Origin: Caulobacter vibrioides | Lineage (GTDB): Bacteria; Pseudomonadota; Alphaproteobacteria; Caulobacterales; Caulobacteraceae | Direction: 5' to 3' | Assembly: GCA_001449105.1 (NCBI GenBank) | Contig: LNIY01000082.1 | Coordinates: 1 to 60,200 of the forward strand | Length of the DNA: 60,200 nt | Shown: piece after piece, positions 1 through 7,184 of the stretch | Layout of the letters: the number at the start of each line of letters is the position of its first letter | How positions within the stretch are numbered: the stretch's first letter is position 1 | The notes under the pieces: generated by a model | Databases searched by the model: none | What the model saw: the letters and a program-made list of their open reading frames with translations, nothing else | What the model was told of the DNA's origin: nothing | Program-made: the position numbers and the translations under genes

Positions 1-33
1 CTCCGGGCCACCTCCCCCAGAGGGGGAGGATCT
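1..33. repeat. Intergenic palindromic repeat (CTCCCCCAGAGGGGGAG family), left copy
   Basis: The core CTCCCCCAGAGGGGGAG is palindromic. The same core occurs at 36658-36702 and, cut by the window edge, at 60166-60200. This copy differs from the other two upstream of the core. It lies just past the 3' end of the first gene. Confidence 0.6.
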
Positions 34-62
34 GGTTGGCGCAGGCCTTGCGACGTAATCCT

Positions 63-278
63 TCACCCACGCCCCTGGCGCTCGCGCCAGTCTTCCGGGC
101 GGGTGATCATCGACGGGCGCAGGAAGGGCGACTGGACGCGGTCGTAGCCGGCGATGTCCGCGCCGCCGCAGATCATGTCGAGCAGTTCCGAGCCGCTGAG
201 GTCGGGAACGGGCTCACCGTGCAGCTCTCGCCACAGCGCCTGGGCCTCTTGCTTGATCATGTCTTCGCGGCGGGGCAT
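63..278 (-). CDS. Small conserved-looking hypothetical protein
   Basis: This 71-residue acidic protein has no signal peptide, membrane segment or family that I recognise. Its composition is protein-like (LSGSELLDMICGGADIAGYD), unlike the Arg/Pro/Ala-rich shadow frames on the other strand, which is the main reason for calling it. A second Met at codon 7 is an alternative start. It is divergent from the small lipoprotein gene at 483, with about 200 bp of shared upstream DNA. Function unknown. Confidence 0.55.
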   Translation of the reverse strand: MPRREDMIKQEAQALWRELHGEPVPDLSGSELLDMICGGADIAGYDRVQSPFLRPSMITRPEDWRERQGRG

Positions 279-390
279 CGGTCAGGTCTCGATCATTCGA
301 CAGCTGAACCACCGAACTTTCCAACTCGTTCCTGATTTTTTTCTTTACGAATATTAATGCCGGCAAGCCGACGCATTTTCGCCACAAGAA

Positions 391-408
391 CTGTCGCCCT
401 GCCGACAG
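391..408. promoter_or_regulatory. Inverted repeat between divergent genes
   Basis: CTGTCG, a 6-nt spacer and CGACAG form a perfect dyad about 75 bp upstream of the lipoprotein start, in the 204-bp region shared by two divergent genes. A role as operator is inference. Confidence 0.3.
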
Positions 409-482
409 CGTCTTCTGGTCGCGGAGATCGTAAACCTTTGATCGGCTACAACCCGCGAACCTTCGTTCCGCGAGTTCCTTTC

Positions 483-716
483 ATGCGCGCTTCCCGCCTG
501 CTTCTCGTTCCCGCCCTGCTTGCCGTCGCCCTCGGCGCCCAGGGGTGCCTCGCCGGCGCCGTGGCCGGCGCGGCCGTCGACACCGCCGGGGCCGTTGTCG
601 GCACGACCGGCAAGGTCGTGGTCGCCGGCGGCAAGGCCGTGATCCCCGGCGAGAGCAAGAAGGACCGCGAAAAGCGCGAGTTCCGCGAGTGGAAGAAGGC
701 CCAGCGGGGCCGCTGA
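483..716 (+). CDS. Small lipoprotein, function unknown
   Basis: The 77-residue product starts with Arg residues, a hydrophobic stretch and a lipobox-like GAQGC, so it is probably exported and lipidated at Cys20. A glycine/alanine/valine-rich segment with GAVAGAAVD and GAVVG repeats follows, reminiscent of glycine-zipper outer-membrane proteins, and then a charged tail (KKDREKREFREWKK). The reading frame is open further upstream, but the ATG at 483 puts the signal peptide at the N terminus. The role is unknown; envelope association is inferred from the lipobox. Confidence 0.75.
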   Translation: MRASRLLLVPALLAVALGAQGCLAGAVAGAAVDTAGAVVGTTGKVVVAGGKAVIPGESKKDREKREFREWKKAQRGR

Positions 717-720
717 TCCC

Positions 721-1116
721 CTACTCCGCCGCCTGCGGGACCTGGTCGCCCACGGCCACGCCCTGCAGGTAGAGCGACAGCGGCCGGATCTCGTAGGCGC
801 CGGTCGGATTGGCCTCGCCCAGGGCGCGGGCGACGTCGAGGGCTTCGTCCATCGAGGCGCAGTCGACGATGTAGAAGCCCAGCATGGCTTCCTTGGTCTC
901 GGCATAGGGGCCGTCCATCACCACCGGCGGCTCCTGGCCCTTGACCAGGGTCTTGGCCGAGCCGGTGAAGCCCAGGCGCCCCGCCGGACCCAGCTTGCCC
1001 TCGGCGTAGAGCCGGTCGTGGACCACAGACAGGTCGGCCATCACCGCGTCGTCCTGCGCCTTGGTCCAGCCGGAGACGAGATCCTGGTCGTTGTAGCAGA
1101 GGATGGCGTAGAGCAC
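721..1116 (-). CDS. YCII/DGPF-domain protein
   Basis: This 131-residue protein belongs to the YCII-related (DGPF) family. The opening MLYAILCYNDQD and the internal VVMDGPYAETKEAMLGFYIVD are the family hallmarks. Members are small dimeric ferredoxin-fold proteins, often found next to ECF sigma genes, and their biochemical role is mostly unknown. It is a single-domain, full-length member. It converges with the small lipoprotein gene, only 4 bp after that gene's stop. No sigma-factor gene is adjacent here. Confidence 0.85.
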   Translation of the reverse strand: MLYAILCYNDQDLVSGWTKAQDDAVMADLSVVHDRLYAEGKLGPAGRLGFTGSAKTLVKGQEPPVVMDGPYAETKEAMLGFYIVDCASMDEALDVARALGEANPTGAYEIRPLSLYLQGVAVGDQVPQAAE

Positions 1117-1184
1117 GGCGGGACCTCCCGGGTCATTCGGTGACGAGAGGGGTATCGCGACCGCCGTTCGCTGGAAAGAGGCCT

Positions 1185-1664
1185 TCAGGCCTCGGGCGGC
1201 GCCTCTGCGACCGCTTCAGACGCAGGCTCGTCGGTCGCCGCCTCAGCCGGCGCGGGACGCGGACGGCCCAGGCGCACGATCTTCTCCTCGGCGGTGCGCA
1301 CCATCCGGGTCTGGTCGTTGAATTGCAGCAGCTGGGCGCAGACCGGGAAGAAGCTGCCCGGCATGCGCGTGTCGACGCCTTCGCTCAGGCTCATCAGATA
1401 GACGCCGGCGGCCTGCAGCTTTCCCATGACCTGCAGCAGGTCGACGATGTGGGCGGCGAAGGCGTGCAGGCTGGGAACCACCAGCAGGTCGCCCGGCCTG
1501 GCCGAGGCGATGGCCGCCTCAAGGCCCGGCTTGTGAACGGCCAGGGCGTAGCAGGCGTCGTGGTGCAGCGCCTGGCAGCCGGCCGCCGTCAGCTTGTCCG
1601 CCAGGGGTCCGTCGAAGGTCGCGCCCCGAACGGGCGGGACCCGGAAGTAGCCGATCATGCGCAT
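1185..1664 (-). CDS. Serine-recombinase-fold protein lacking catalytic residues
   Basis: The first 130 of 159 residues follow the resolvase N-terminal fold: MIGYFRV at the start, then PGDLLVVPSLHAFAAHIVDL and QAAGVYLMSLSEGVDT. The nucleophilic Ser of gamma-delta resolvase (position 10) is Pro10. The catalytic Arg68 and Arg71 are Ala68 and Ala71, while Arg8 is kept. There is no DNA-binding helix-turn-helix; the C terminus is an Ala/Glu/Pro-rich tail. It should therefore be unable to recombine DNA. It is the last gene after queC-queE-queD on the same strand, 69 bp past queD. Its role is unknown. Confidence 0.7.
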   Translation of the reverse strand: MRMIGYFRVPPVRGATFDGPLADKLTAAGCQALHHDACYALAVHKPGLEAAIASARPGDLLVVPSLHAFAAHIVDLLQVMGKLQAAGVYLMSLSEGVDTRMPGSFFPVCAQLLQFNDQTRMVRTAEEKIVRLGRPRPAPAEAATDEPASEAVAEAPPEA

Positions 1665-1733
1665 GGCGCGTGTGTGGCGAACTCCGCGCCGCCGCGAAAG
1701 GGGGCGGCGGCGTCAAAGTCGGGGATAAGCCGC

Positions 1734-2102
1734 CTACAGGCTGAGCGCGCAGCTCTCGCCGATGGTCGGGCGCGACAGCACCACGCGCGACAGGCCGGGG
1801 AACTGCGGCTTCAGGCGCTCGGCGAAATAGAGGCAGATCCGCTCCAGGGTCGGGCTTTCCAGCCCCGAGCGGTCGTTGAGCAGGCCGTGGTCGAGCTCGG
1901 CGGCCACCGCCTTAAGGGCGACGTCCAGGCTTTCCAGGTCGGCGACCCAGCCGGCAGGCTGCATGACGCCCTTCACGCTGGCCTCGACACGGAACGAGTG
2001 GCCGTGCAGGCGGCGATAGCGGTGATCGCCGGGACCTTGCTCAATGTAGTGGGCCGCATCGAAATGCGCGGCCTTCGTGATCTCGAAGACGGGTTCGGAC
2101 AT
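1734..2102 (-). CDS. queD: 6-carboxytetrahydropterin synthase-type protein (QueD, COG0720)
   Basis: QueD converts dihydroneopterin triphosphate to 6-carboxytetrahydropterin, the second step toward preQ0 and queuosine. The 122-residue length fits the family. Zinc ligands His18 (FDAAH) and His33/His35 (LHGHSF) are present, as are the DL-SLD and LDHGLLND segments and the terminal ESC. The position of the usual catalytic Cys in CxxxHGH is Tyr29 (codon TAT at 2016-2018), which may change or abolish the activity. The gene lies downstream of queE in an apparent queC-queE-queD operon. Confidence 0.85.
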   Translation of the reverse strand: MSEPVFEITKAAHFDAAHYIEQGPGDHRYRRLHGHSFRVEASVKGVMQPAGWVADLESLDVALKAVAAELDHGLLNDRSGLESPTLERICLYFAERLKPQFPGLSRVVLSRPTIGESCALSL

Positions 2103-2173
2103 GGACTTCTTTTATGACTAGGCCTGGGAGGCTCTAGCGCGCGGTCCTGTCACCAAACCGAGCGCCCTATCCG

Positions 2174-2806
2174 TCAGGGCAGGCCGAGATACTTGTGTGT
2201 CTGGACGCTTAAACGCCATTTGGGGTGGGCAAGGCAATAGGCGACGGCCAATTGCGTGTTCCTGTCGCGGTCCAGCCCGTCCATCGGCTGGAGATAGAAG
2301 CGCTCGAAATCCATGTCCGCGAAGCGCTCGGGCATGGCCTTGTCCTGCGGGAACACCAGCTTCAGCTCCTGGCCGGAGGTCTGCACCACGGGGGCGTCGG
2401 CCTTGGGGCTGACGCAGATCCAGTCGATGCCGTCGATGGCCGGCAGGGTGCCGTTGCTCTCCATGGCGATCTGGAAGCCGCGCGCGTGCAGCGCCGCGAC
2501 AATGGCCGCGTCCAGTTGCAGCAGCGGCTCGCCGCCGGTGCAGACCACCAGGCGATCGTCCGGCCCGCCGGTCCAGGCGGCCTCGACCGCGTCGGCCAGG
2601 GCGTCGGCGGTGGCGAACTTGCCGCCGCCCTCCCCGTCCGTGCCGACGAAGTCGGTGTCGCAGAAGGTGCAGACGGCCTTGTGGCGGTCCTGCTCGCGGC
2701 CGGTCCACAGGTTGCAGCCCGAGAAGCGGCAGAATACGGCCGCCTTGCCCGCCTGGCCGCCTTCGCCCTGCAGGGTCAGGAATATCTCTTTGACGGAATA
2801 GGTCAC
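2174..2806 (-). CDS. queE: 7-carboxy-7-deazaguanine synthase (radical SAM)
   Basis: QueE converts 6-carboxytetrahydropterin to 7-carboxy-7-deazaguanine using S-adenosylmethionine and a 4Fe-4S cluster. The product opens [16 protein letters not shown] and carries the unusual cluster motif C-x14-C-x2-C (FSGCNLW to VCTFCDTDF) typical of this QueE subgroup, then TGGEPLLQ and ESNGT. The start is the GTG at 2806-2804, which overlaps the TGA stop of queC and indicates translational coupling. Length is 210 residues. The frame is open far upstream, but that extension lies inside queC. Confidence 0.93.
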   Translation of the reverse strand: MTYSVKEIFLTLQGEGGQAGKAAVFCRFSGCNLWTGREQDRHKAVCTFCDTDFVGTDGEGGGKFATADALADAVEAAWTGGPDDRLVVCTGGEPLLQLDAAIVAALHARGFQIAMESNGTLPAIDGIDWICVSPKADAPVVQTSGQELKLVFPQDKAMPERFADMDFERFYLQPMDGLDRDRNTQLAVAYCLAHPKWRLSVQTHKYLGLP

Positions 2807-3564
2807 GGGACCAGGGCCTCGCGCCCGGCCGCGTCCCATTCGGCGTAACCCTTCTCGCGCAGCTCGCAGGCCGGGCACTCGCCGCAGCCGTGGCCCCACG
2901 GGTGAAGCTCGCCCCGTTCGCCCCGGTAGCAGGTGTGGCTCTCGACCACGATCAGGTCGACCAGCTCCTCGCCGCCCAGTTGCTTGGCCAGGGCCCAGGT
3001 CTGCGCCTTGGTCAGGTGCATCAGCGGGGTCTCGACGCGGAAATTCCGGTCCATGCCCAGGTTCAGGGCGCTCTGCATGGCGTCCAGCGTGTCGCGGCGG
3101 CAGTCGGGATAGCCGGAAAAGTCGGTCTCGCACATGCCGCCGACCAGGGCGTCGATGCCCCGGCGGTCGGCCAGGGCCGCGGCGTAGATCAGGAAGACGA
3201 GGTTGCGGCCGGGCACGAAGGTCGACGGCAGGCCGCGCTCGGTCATCTCGATGGCGCGATCGGCGGTCAGGGCCGACTCGGCGACGGCGCCGAAGCTCCT
3301 GATGTCGAGGACGTGGTCCTCGCCCAGGCGGTCGGCCCAGTGCGGGAAGCGGGCGGCGACCTGGCGGCGGACGGCCTGGCGGGCCTCCATCTCGACCGAG
3401 TGACGCTGGCCGTAGTCGAAGCCCAGGGTCTCGACGCGCGCGTAACGCTCAAGCGCCCAGGCCAGGCAGACGCTGGAGTCCTGGCCGCCGGAGAACAGCA
3501 CCAGGGCGGCGTCCGAAGGCGCGGAAGGCCCCGAAGGAGAAGAAGACAGGGAAGATGCGGACAT
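2803..3564 (-). CDS. queC: 7-cyano-7-deazaguanine synthase
   Basis: QueC converts 7-carboxy-7-deazaguanine, ammonia and ATP to preQ0. The 253-residue protein shows the PP-loop SGGQDSS at residues 25-31, a central [20 protein letters not shown], and a C-terminal zinc-binding cluster (HTCYRGE to [12 protein letters not shown]). It is the first gene of the que operon and overlaps queE. No queF or folE is adjacent. I searched the leader for a preQ1 riboswitch by eye and could not convince myself of one. Confidence 0.95.
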   Translation of the reverse strand: MSASSLSSSPSGPSAPSDAALVLFSGGQDSSVCLAWALERYARVETLGFDYGQRHSVEMEARQAVRRQVAARFPHWADRLGEDHVLDIRSFGAVAESALTADRAIEMTERGLPSTFVPGRNLVFLIYAAALADRRGIDALVGGMCETDFSGYPDCRRDTLDAMQSALNLGMDRNFRVETPLMHLTKAQTWALAKQLGGEELVDLIVVESHTCYRGERGELHPWGHGCGECPACELREKGYAEWDAAGREALVP

Positions 3565-3834
3565 GCGGCTCCTCTACACGACCTTGCCTTCGGCTGGAAC
3601 GGCGGCGCGTGGGCGGATGCGGCTCCCGCCGCTCGATGAACGCCGTTTTGCGCTGTACCTTTTACGGGAATAGGCCAAGATACGCGGTGTGGGGGAGCGG
3701 ATTTCCTCGCTGTATTCAGCCTGTCCGCACGCTTGACCATACGTCAGGCGATACACCCGTTTTTCTAATTTCTGCGAAAACGTGTACTTTCAACAATCAG
3801 GTGACGTTGCGGAAAGTGAAAAGCCGTAACCTAT

Positions 3835-3852
3835 CGCTGTTTACTTACAGCG
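3835..3852. promoter_or_regulatory. Perfect dyad upstream of the receptor promoter
   Basis: CGCTGT, the spacer TTACTT and ACAGCG form an 18-bp dyad 7 bp upstream of a TTGACA hexamer. The placement suits an activator or repressor site for the receptor gene; that role is inferred. Confidence 0.4.
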
Positions 3853-3859
3853 CCGCCAG

Positions 3860-3886
3860 TTGACAGCCAAAGAACGCAAGTATGCA
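3860..3886 (+). promoter_or_regulatory. Possible housekeeping promoter of the TonB-dependent receptor gene
   Basis: TTGACA at 3860-3865 and TATGCA at 3881-3886 are 15 bp apart, which is short but plausible. It would give a leader of about 145 nt before the ATG at 4038. Confidence 0.35.
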
Positions 3887-4037
3887 ATCTCGCAAAGTCG
3901 AAGCAGGTCTGCCGGACACCTGCGCGCCGATCTCCGCAAAGGAGATACGACAATGAAAACGTGCGGCGACGAGGAAACAACGGGACGCGGATAGGGGCCG
4001 CCGACAAGGCGTCATCGCGTCCAGGGAGGGATTTCGA

Positions 4038-7000
4038 ATGACGCAGACCCCGCGCTTGCGGCGCCTCTTGGCTATGGGCGCTTCCGCCGCCGTGCTGACC
4101 GCCGTGGCCGCTCCGGCCGCCTTCGCCCAAAACCAGTCGCCGGCTCAGGTTCCGGCCAGGCCGGCCTCCGACAACGTGATCGAGGAACTGGTCGTCACGG
4201 CGCAGAAGAAGGAGGAAGCCCTCCAGGACGTGCCGATCGCGGTCTCGGCCTTCAGCCAGGACAGCCTGGAAGCCCAGAAGATCGACGGCGGCCCCAACCT
4301 GCAGCAGGCCATTCCGAACGTCAGCTTCGGCAAGAGCAACTTCACCAACAGCTTCAACTTCCAGATCCGCGGCATCGGCTCCAAGGGCGTCGGCGTCTCG
4401 GCCGACAGCGGCGTGGGCGTGCACGTCAACAACGCCCCGCTGCAGGCCAGCAACCTGTTCGAGGCCGAGTTCTACGACGTGGAGCGGGTGGAAGTGCTGC
4501 GCGGCCCGCAGGGCACGCTGTACGGCCGCAACGCCACCGGCGGCGTGGTCAACATCATCACCGCCAAGCCGTCCGACCGCTTCGAGGCCCTGGGCCGCGT
4601 CGAGTACGGCAACTACGACACCAAGAAGGTGCGCGGGATGGTCAACATCCCGATCGTCGAGGAGAAGATGGCGCTGCGCATCGCGGGCGCCCTGGTCCAG
4701 CGCGACGGCTTCGTCACCAACACCTTCAACAACCACAAGGTCGACGACCGCGACCTCTATTCCACCCGCGTCAGCCTGGCGGTGAACCCGAACGAGCGCC
4801 TGCGCGTCAACCTGATGTGGGAGCACTTCAAGGAAGACGACAACCGCGCCCGCATCGGCAAGCAGCTGTGCACCAAGGACGACGGTCCGGCCACGGTCGG
4901 CGGCGTCGCCACCGGCACGTCGCGCCGCTACCTGACCCAGGGCTGCGCCTCGGCCAGCCTGTACAGCAACGCCGCCTACGGCACGGTCAACACCTCGGGC
5001 ACGCTCTACGGCGTGCTGGGCAACCTGGTGGGCTTCACCAGCGGCGACCTCAACGCCGGCGACACCGTCACCCGCGACCTGCGCGAGATCGAGACCCGCT
5101 TCGACCCGATCTACCGATCGACCTCGGACGTCTACCAGTTCAACTTCGCCTACGACCTGACCGACCAGCTGACCTTCACGTCGCTGAGCTCGATCAGCAC
5201 CGGCGACATCTATTCCAAGCAGGACTACTTCCGGAACATCTCGCCGGGCACGTTCAACAACACGGCCCTGACGCCGGGCGGCAACTTCACCGATCCTCAG
5301 ACCGGCACGGCCAACACCTTCCTGACCTACGACATCTCGAAATCCAACGCCAAGCAGATCAGCCAGGAGTTCCGCCTGCAGTCGGCCTTCGACGGGCCGA
5401 TCAACTTCAACATCGGCGGCATCTATTTCGACTATCGCGGCACGACCGACTACTACGTGGTGTCGAACGGCCTGACGATCTCGGCCCTGGCGCTGAACTT
5501 CCAGAACACCGGCAACCCGAACTGCAACCCGACCACCACGGCCAACTGCATCGGCATCGACACCTCGGCCAACCCGACGGGCGAGGGCCACAACTACTTC
5601 GACAACCGCACGCCCTACCACCTGAAGGCCACCGCCCTGTTCGGCGAGGTCTACTGGCAGGCCAGCGAGGAGCTGAAGTTCACCCTGGGCCTGCGCCAGA
5701 CCCACGACAAGAAGACCTCGGACAACATCTCGACCGCCCTGCTCGCCCCCGGCTACGGCCTGATCACCGGCACGCCGGCGCAGCAGAAGTCGGACTTCAA
5801 GGAACTGACCGGGCGCCTGGGCTTCGACTACAAGGCCAACCTGCCGTTCACCGACGAGACCCTGCTCTACGCCTTCTATTCCAAGGGCTACAAGGGCGGC
5901 GGCGCCAACCCGCCGGGGGCCATCGGCGTGGCCGGCGTAGCCGCGACCTACCAGCCGGAATTCGTCAACGCCTATGAGATCGGGGCCAAGAACACCCTGC
6001 TGGGCGGCAGCCTGCTGCTGAACGCCACCGGCTTCTACTACGACTACCAGGGCTACCAGATCTCGAAGATCGTCAACCGCACCTCGGTCAACGAGAACAT
6101 CGACGCCAAGGTCTGGGGCGTCGAGCTGGAAACCCTGTGGCAGCCGGTCAAGGGCCTGCGCCTCAACGCTAACGTCGGCTACCTGAACACCCAGATCAAG
6201 GACGGCGTGTCCTCGATCGACGTGATGAACCGCACGCAGAACGACCCGGCCCTGACCCTGGTCAAGGCCGCCCGGCCGACCGCGGCGCTCGGCAGCAACT
6301 GCGTGCTGACCACCGCGGGCGTGGCGACCATCATCGGGGCGGGCCTGGGCGGCACCCTGCCGCTGGCCTGCGCCGGTCCGGGCACAGGGGCCAGCAGCTA
6401 CTACAGCAACCTGGCCAACACCCTCTACACCCTGCCCACCGCTTCGGGCGGCGCGGGCCTGACCTCGGCCCAGGCCACGGCGGTGCAGACCATCCTGGCG
6501 GCGGCCGGCGGTCCCTCGGCCGGGGCCTCGACCCTGGCCGGCGCGCTGATCTCGCAGGGCTTCACCCCGACCCAGGCCACCGGCCTGGTGACGGTGGCGC
6601 TGACGGCCAACACCCTGGCCAACGGCGTGGGCCTCTACAACTACGCGGCCGGGGCCTCGATCGACGGCCGCGCCGCCGACCTGTCTGGCAACGAACTGCC
6701 CAACTCGCCGCACTGGACCCTGTCGCTCGGCGCCCAATACACCTGGGACCTGTCGTCGGGCTGGGCCGCCACGCTGCGCGGCGACTACTACCGCCAGAGC
6801 GAGCAGTACGCCCGCATCTACAACACCGAGTACGACCGGCTGAAATCCTGGGAGAACGTCAACCTGACGCTCAAGATCGAGAAGCCGGAGCTGGGCCTGT
6901 CGATCGACGCCTATGTGAAGAACCTGCTGAACAAGACGCCGATCACCGACGCCTACACCACCGACGACACCTCGGGCCTGTTCACCAATGTCTACACGCT

Positions 7001-7043
7001 GGAACCGCGCCTCTACGGGGTCAGCCTGACCAAGACCTGGTGA
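4038..7043 (+). CDS. TonB-dependent outer-membrane receptor
   Basis: This 1001-residue receptor imports a substrate across the outer membrane using TonB energy. A signal peptide (to about residue 30, AAFAQ) precedes a TonB box-like IEELVVTAQKKEEALQDVP, a plug domain with FNFQIRGIGSKG and VERVEVLRGPQGTLYGRNATGG, and a C-terminal barrel ending in YGVSLTKTW. Residues of about 740-880 form an Ala/Gly/Thr-rich insertion unlike barrel sequence, probably an extracellular loop. The type is common in Caulobacter and sphingomonads and the substrate cannot be told from sequence. A purine-rich AGGGAGGG precedes the start. It is monocistronic, with a terminator 30 bp downstream. Confidence 0.95.
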   Translation: MTQTPRLRRLLAMGASAAVLTAVAAPAAFAQNQSPAQVPARPASDNVIEELVVTAQKKEEALQDVPIAVSAFSQDSLEAQKIDGGPNLQQAIPNVSFGKSNFTNSFNFQIRGIGSKGVGVSADSGVGVHVNNAPLQASNLFEAEFYDVERVEVLRGPQGTLYGRNATGGVVNIITAKPSDRFEALGRVEYGNYDTKKVRGMVNIPIVEEKMALRIAGALVQRDGFVTNTFNNHKVDDRDLYSTRVSLAVNPNERLRVNLMWEHFKEDDNRARIGKQLCTKDDGPATVGGVATGTSRRYLTQGCASASLYSNAAYGTVNTSGTLYGVLGNLVGFTSGDLNAGDTVTRDLREIETRFDPIYRSTSDVYQFNFAYDLTDQLTFTSLSSISTGDIYSKQDYFRNISPGTFNNTALTPGGNFTDPQTGTANTFLTYDISKSNAKQISQEFRLQSAFDGPINFNIGGIYFDYRGTTDYYVVSNGLTISALALNFQNTGNPNCNPTTTANCIGIDTSANPTGEGHNYFDNRTPYHLKATALFGEVYWQASEELKFTLGLRQTHDKKTSDNISTALLAPGYGLITGTPAQQKSDFKELTGRLGFDYKANLPFTDETLLYAFYSKGYKGGGANPPGAIGVAGVAATYQPEFVNAYEIGAKNTLLGGSLLLNATGFYYDYQGYQISKIVNRTSVNENIDAKVWGVELETLWQPVKGLRLNANVGYLNTQIKDGVSSIDVMNRTQNDPALTLVKAARPTAALGSNCVLTTAGVATIIGAGLGGTLPLACAGPGTGASSYYSNLANTLYTLPTASGGAGLTSAQATAVQTILAAAGGPSAGASTLAGALISQGFTPTQATGLVTVALTANTLANGVGLYNYAAGASIDGRAADLSGNELPNSPHWTLSLGAQYTWDLSSGWAATLRGDYYRQSEQYARIYNTEYDRLKSWENVNLTLKIEKPELGLSIDAYVKNLLNKTPITDAYTTDDTSGLFTNVYTLEPRLYGVSLTKTW

Positions 7044-7073
7044 CCAGATCGGGCCGGATCAGCTTGAGACGGG

Positions 7074-7108
7074 GGGCGGCGGATGCAAATCCGCCGCCCT
7101 TCTGCTTT
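7074..7108 (+). terminator. Rho-independent terminator after the receptor gene
   Basis: An 11-bp perfect GC-rich stem (GGGCGGCGGAT pairing with ATCCGCCGCCC), a GCAA tetraloop and a T-rich tail (TTCTGCTTT) lie 30 bp after the receptor stop codon. Confidence 0.8.
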
Positions 7109-7184
7109 CAGCGCTGTGACTTAACGACTCTGCAAGGCCAAGTCGTCCAAGCTGTGAATTCCCCGACGACCAGCCCCCGGCCGC

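Larger units (their letters stand above)
3565..4037. other. 473-bp divergent intergenic region with no gene
   Basis: This region separates queC (minus) from the TonB-dependent receptor (plus). Its middle part is more AT-rich than its surroundings. It holds a dyad at 3835-3852 and a possible promoter at 3860-3886. I found no protein-like ORF and no RNA gene that I recognise. The receptor mRNA would have a leader of about 140 nt if the promoter is real. Confidence 0.6.

Noticed and set aside
3565..3720. preQ1 riboswitch upstream of queC
   Set aside because: I looked for the short preQ1-I stem and A-rich tail, and for preQ1-II, on the minus strand. No candidate had both a stable stem and a placed pseudoknot.
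3831..6737. 968-codon open frame antiparallel to the TonB-dependent receptor
   Set aside because: The translation is Gly/Val/Ala/Arg-rich without domains, mirrors the receptor's codon bias, and has no plausible start signals.
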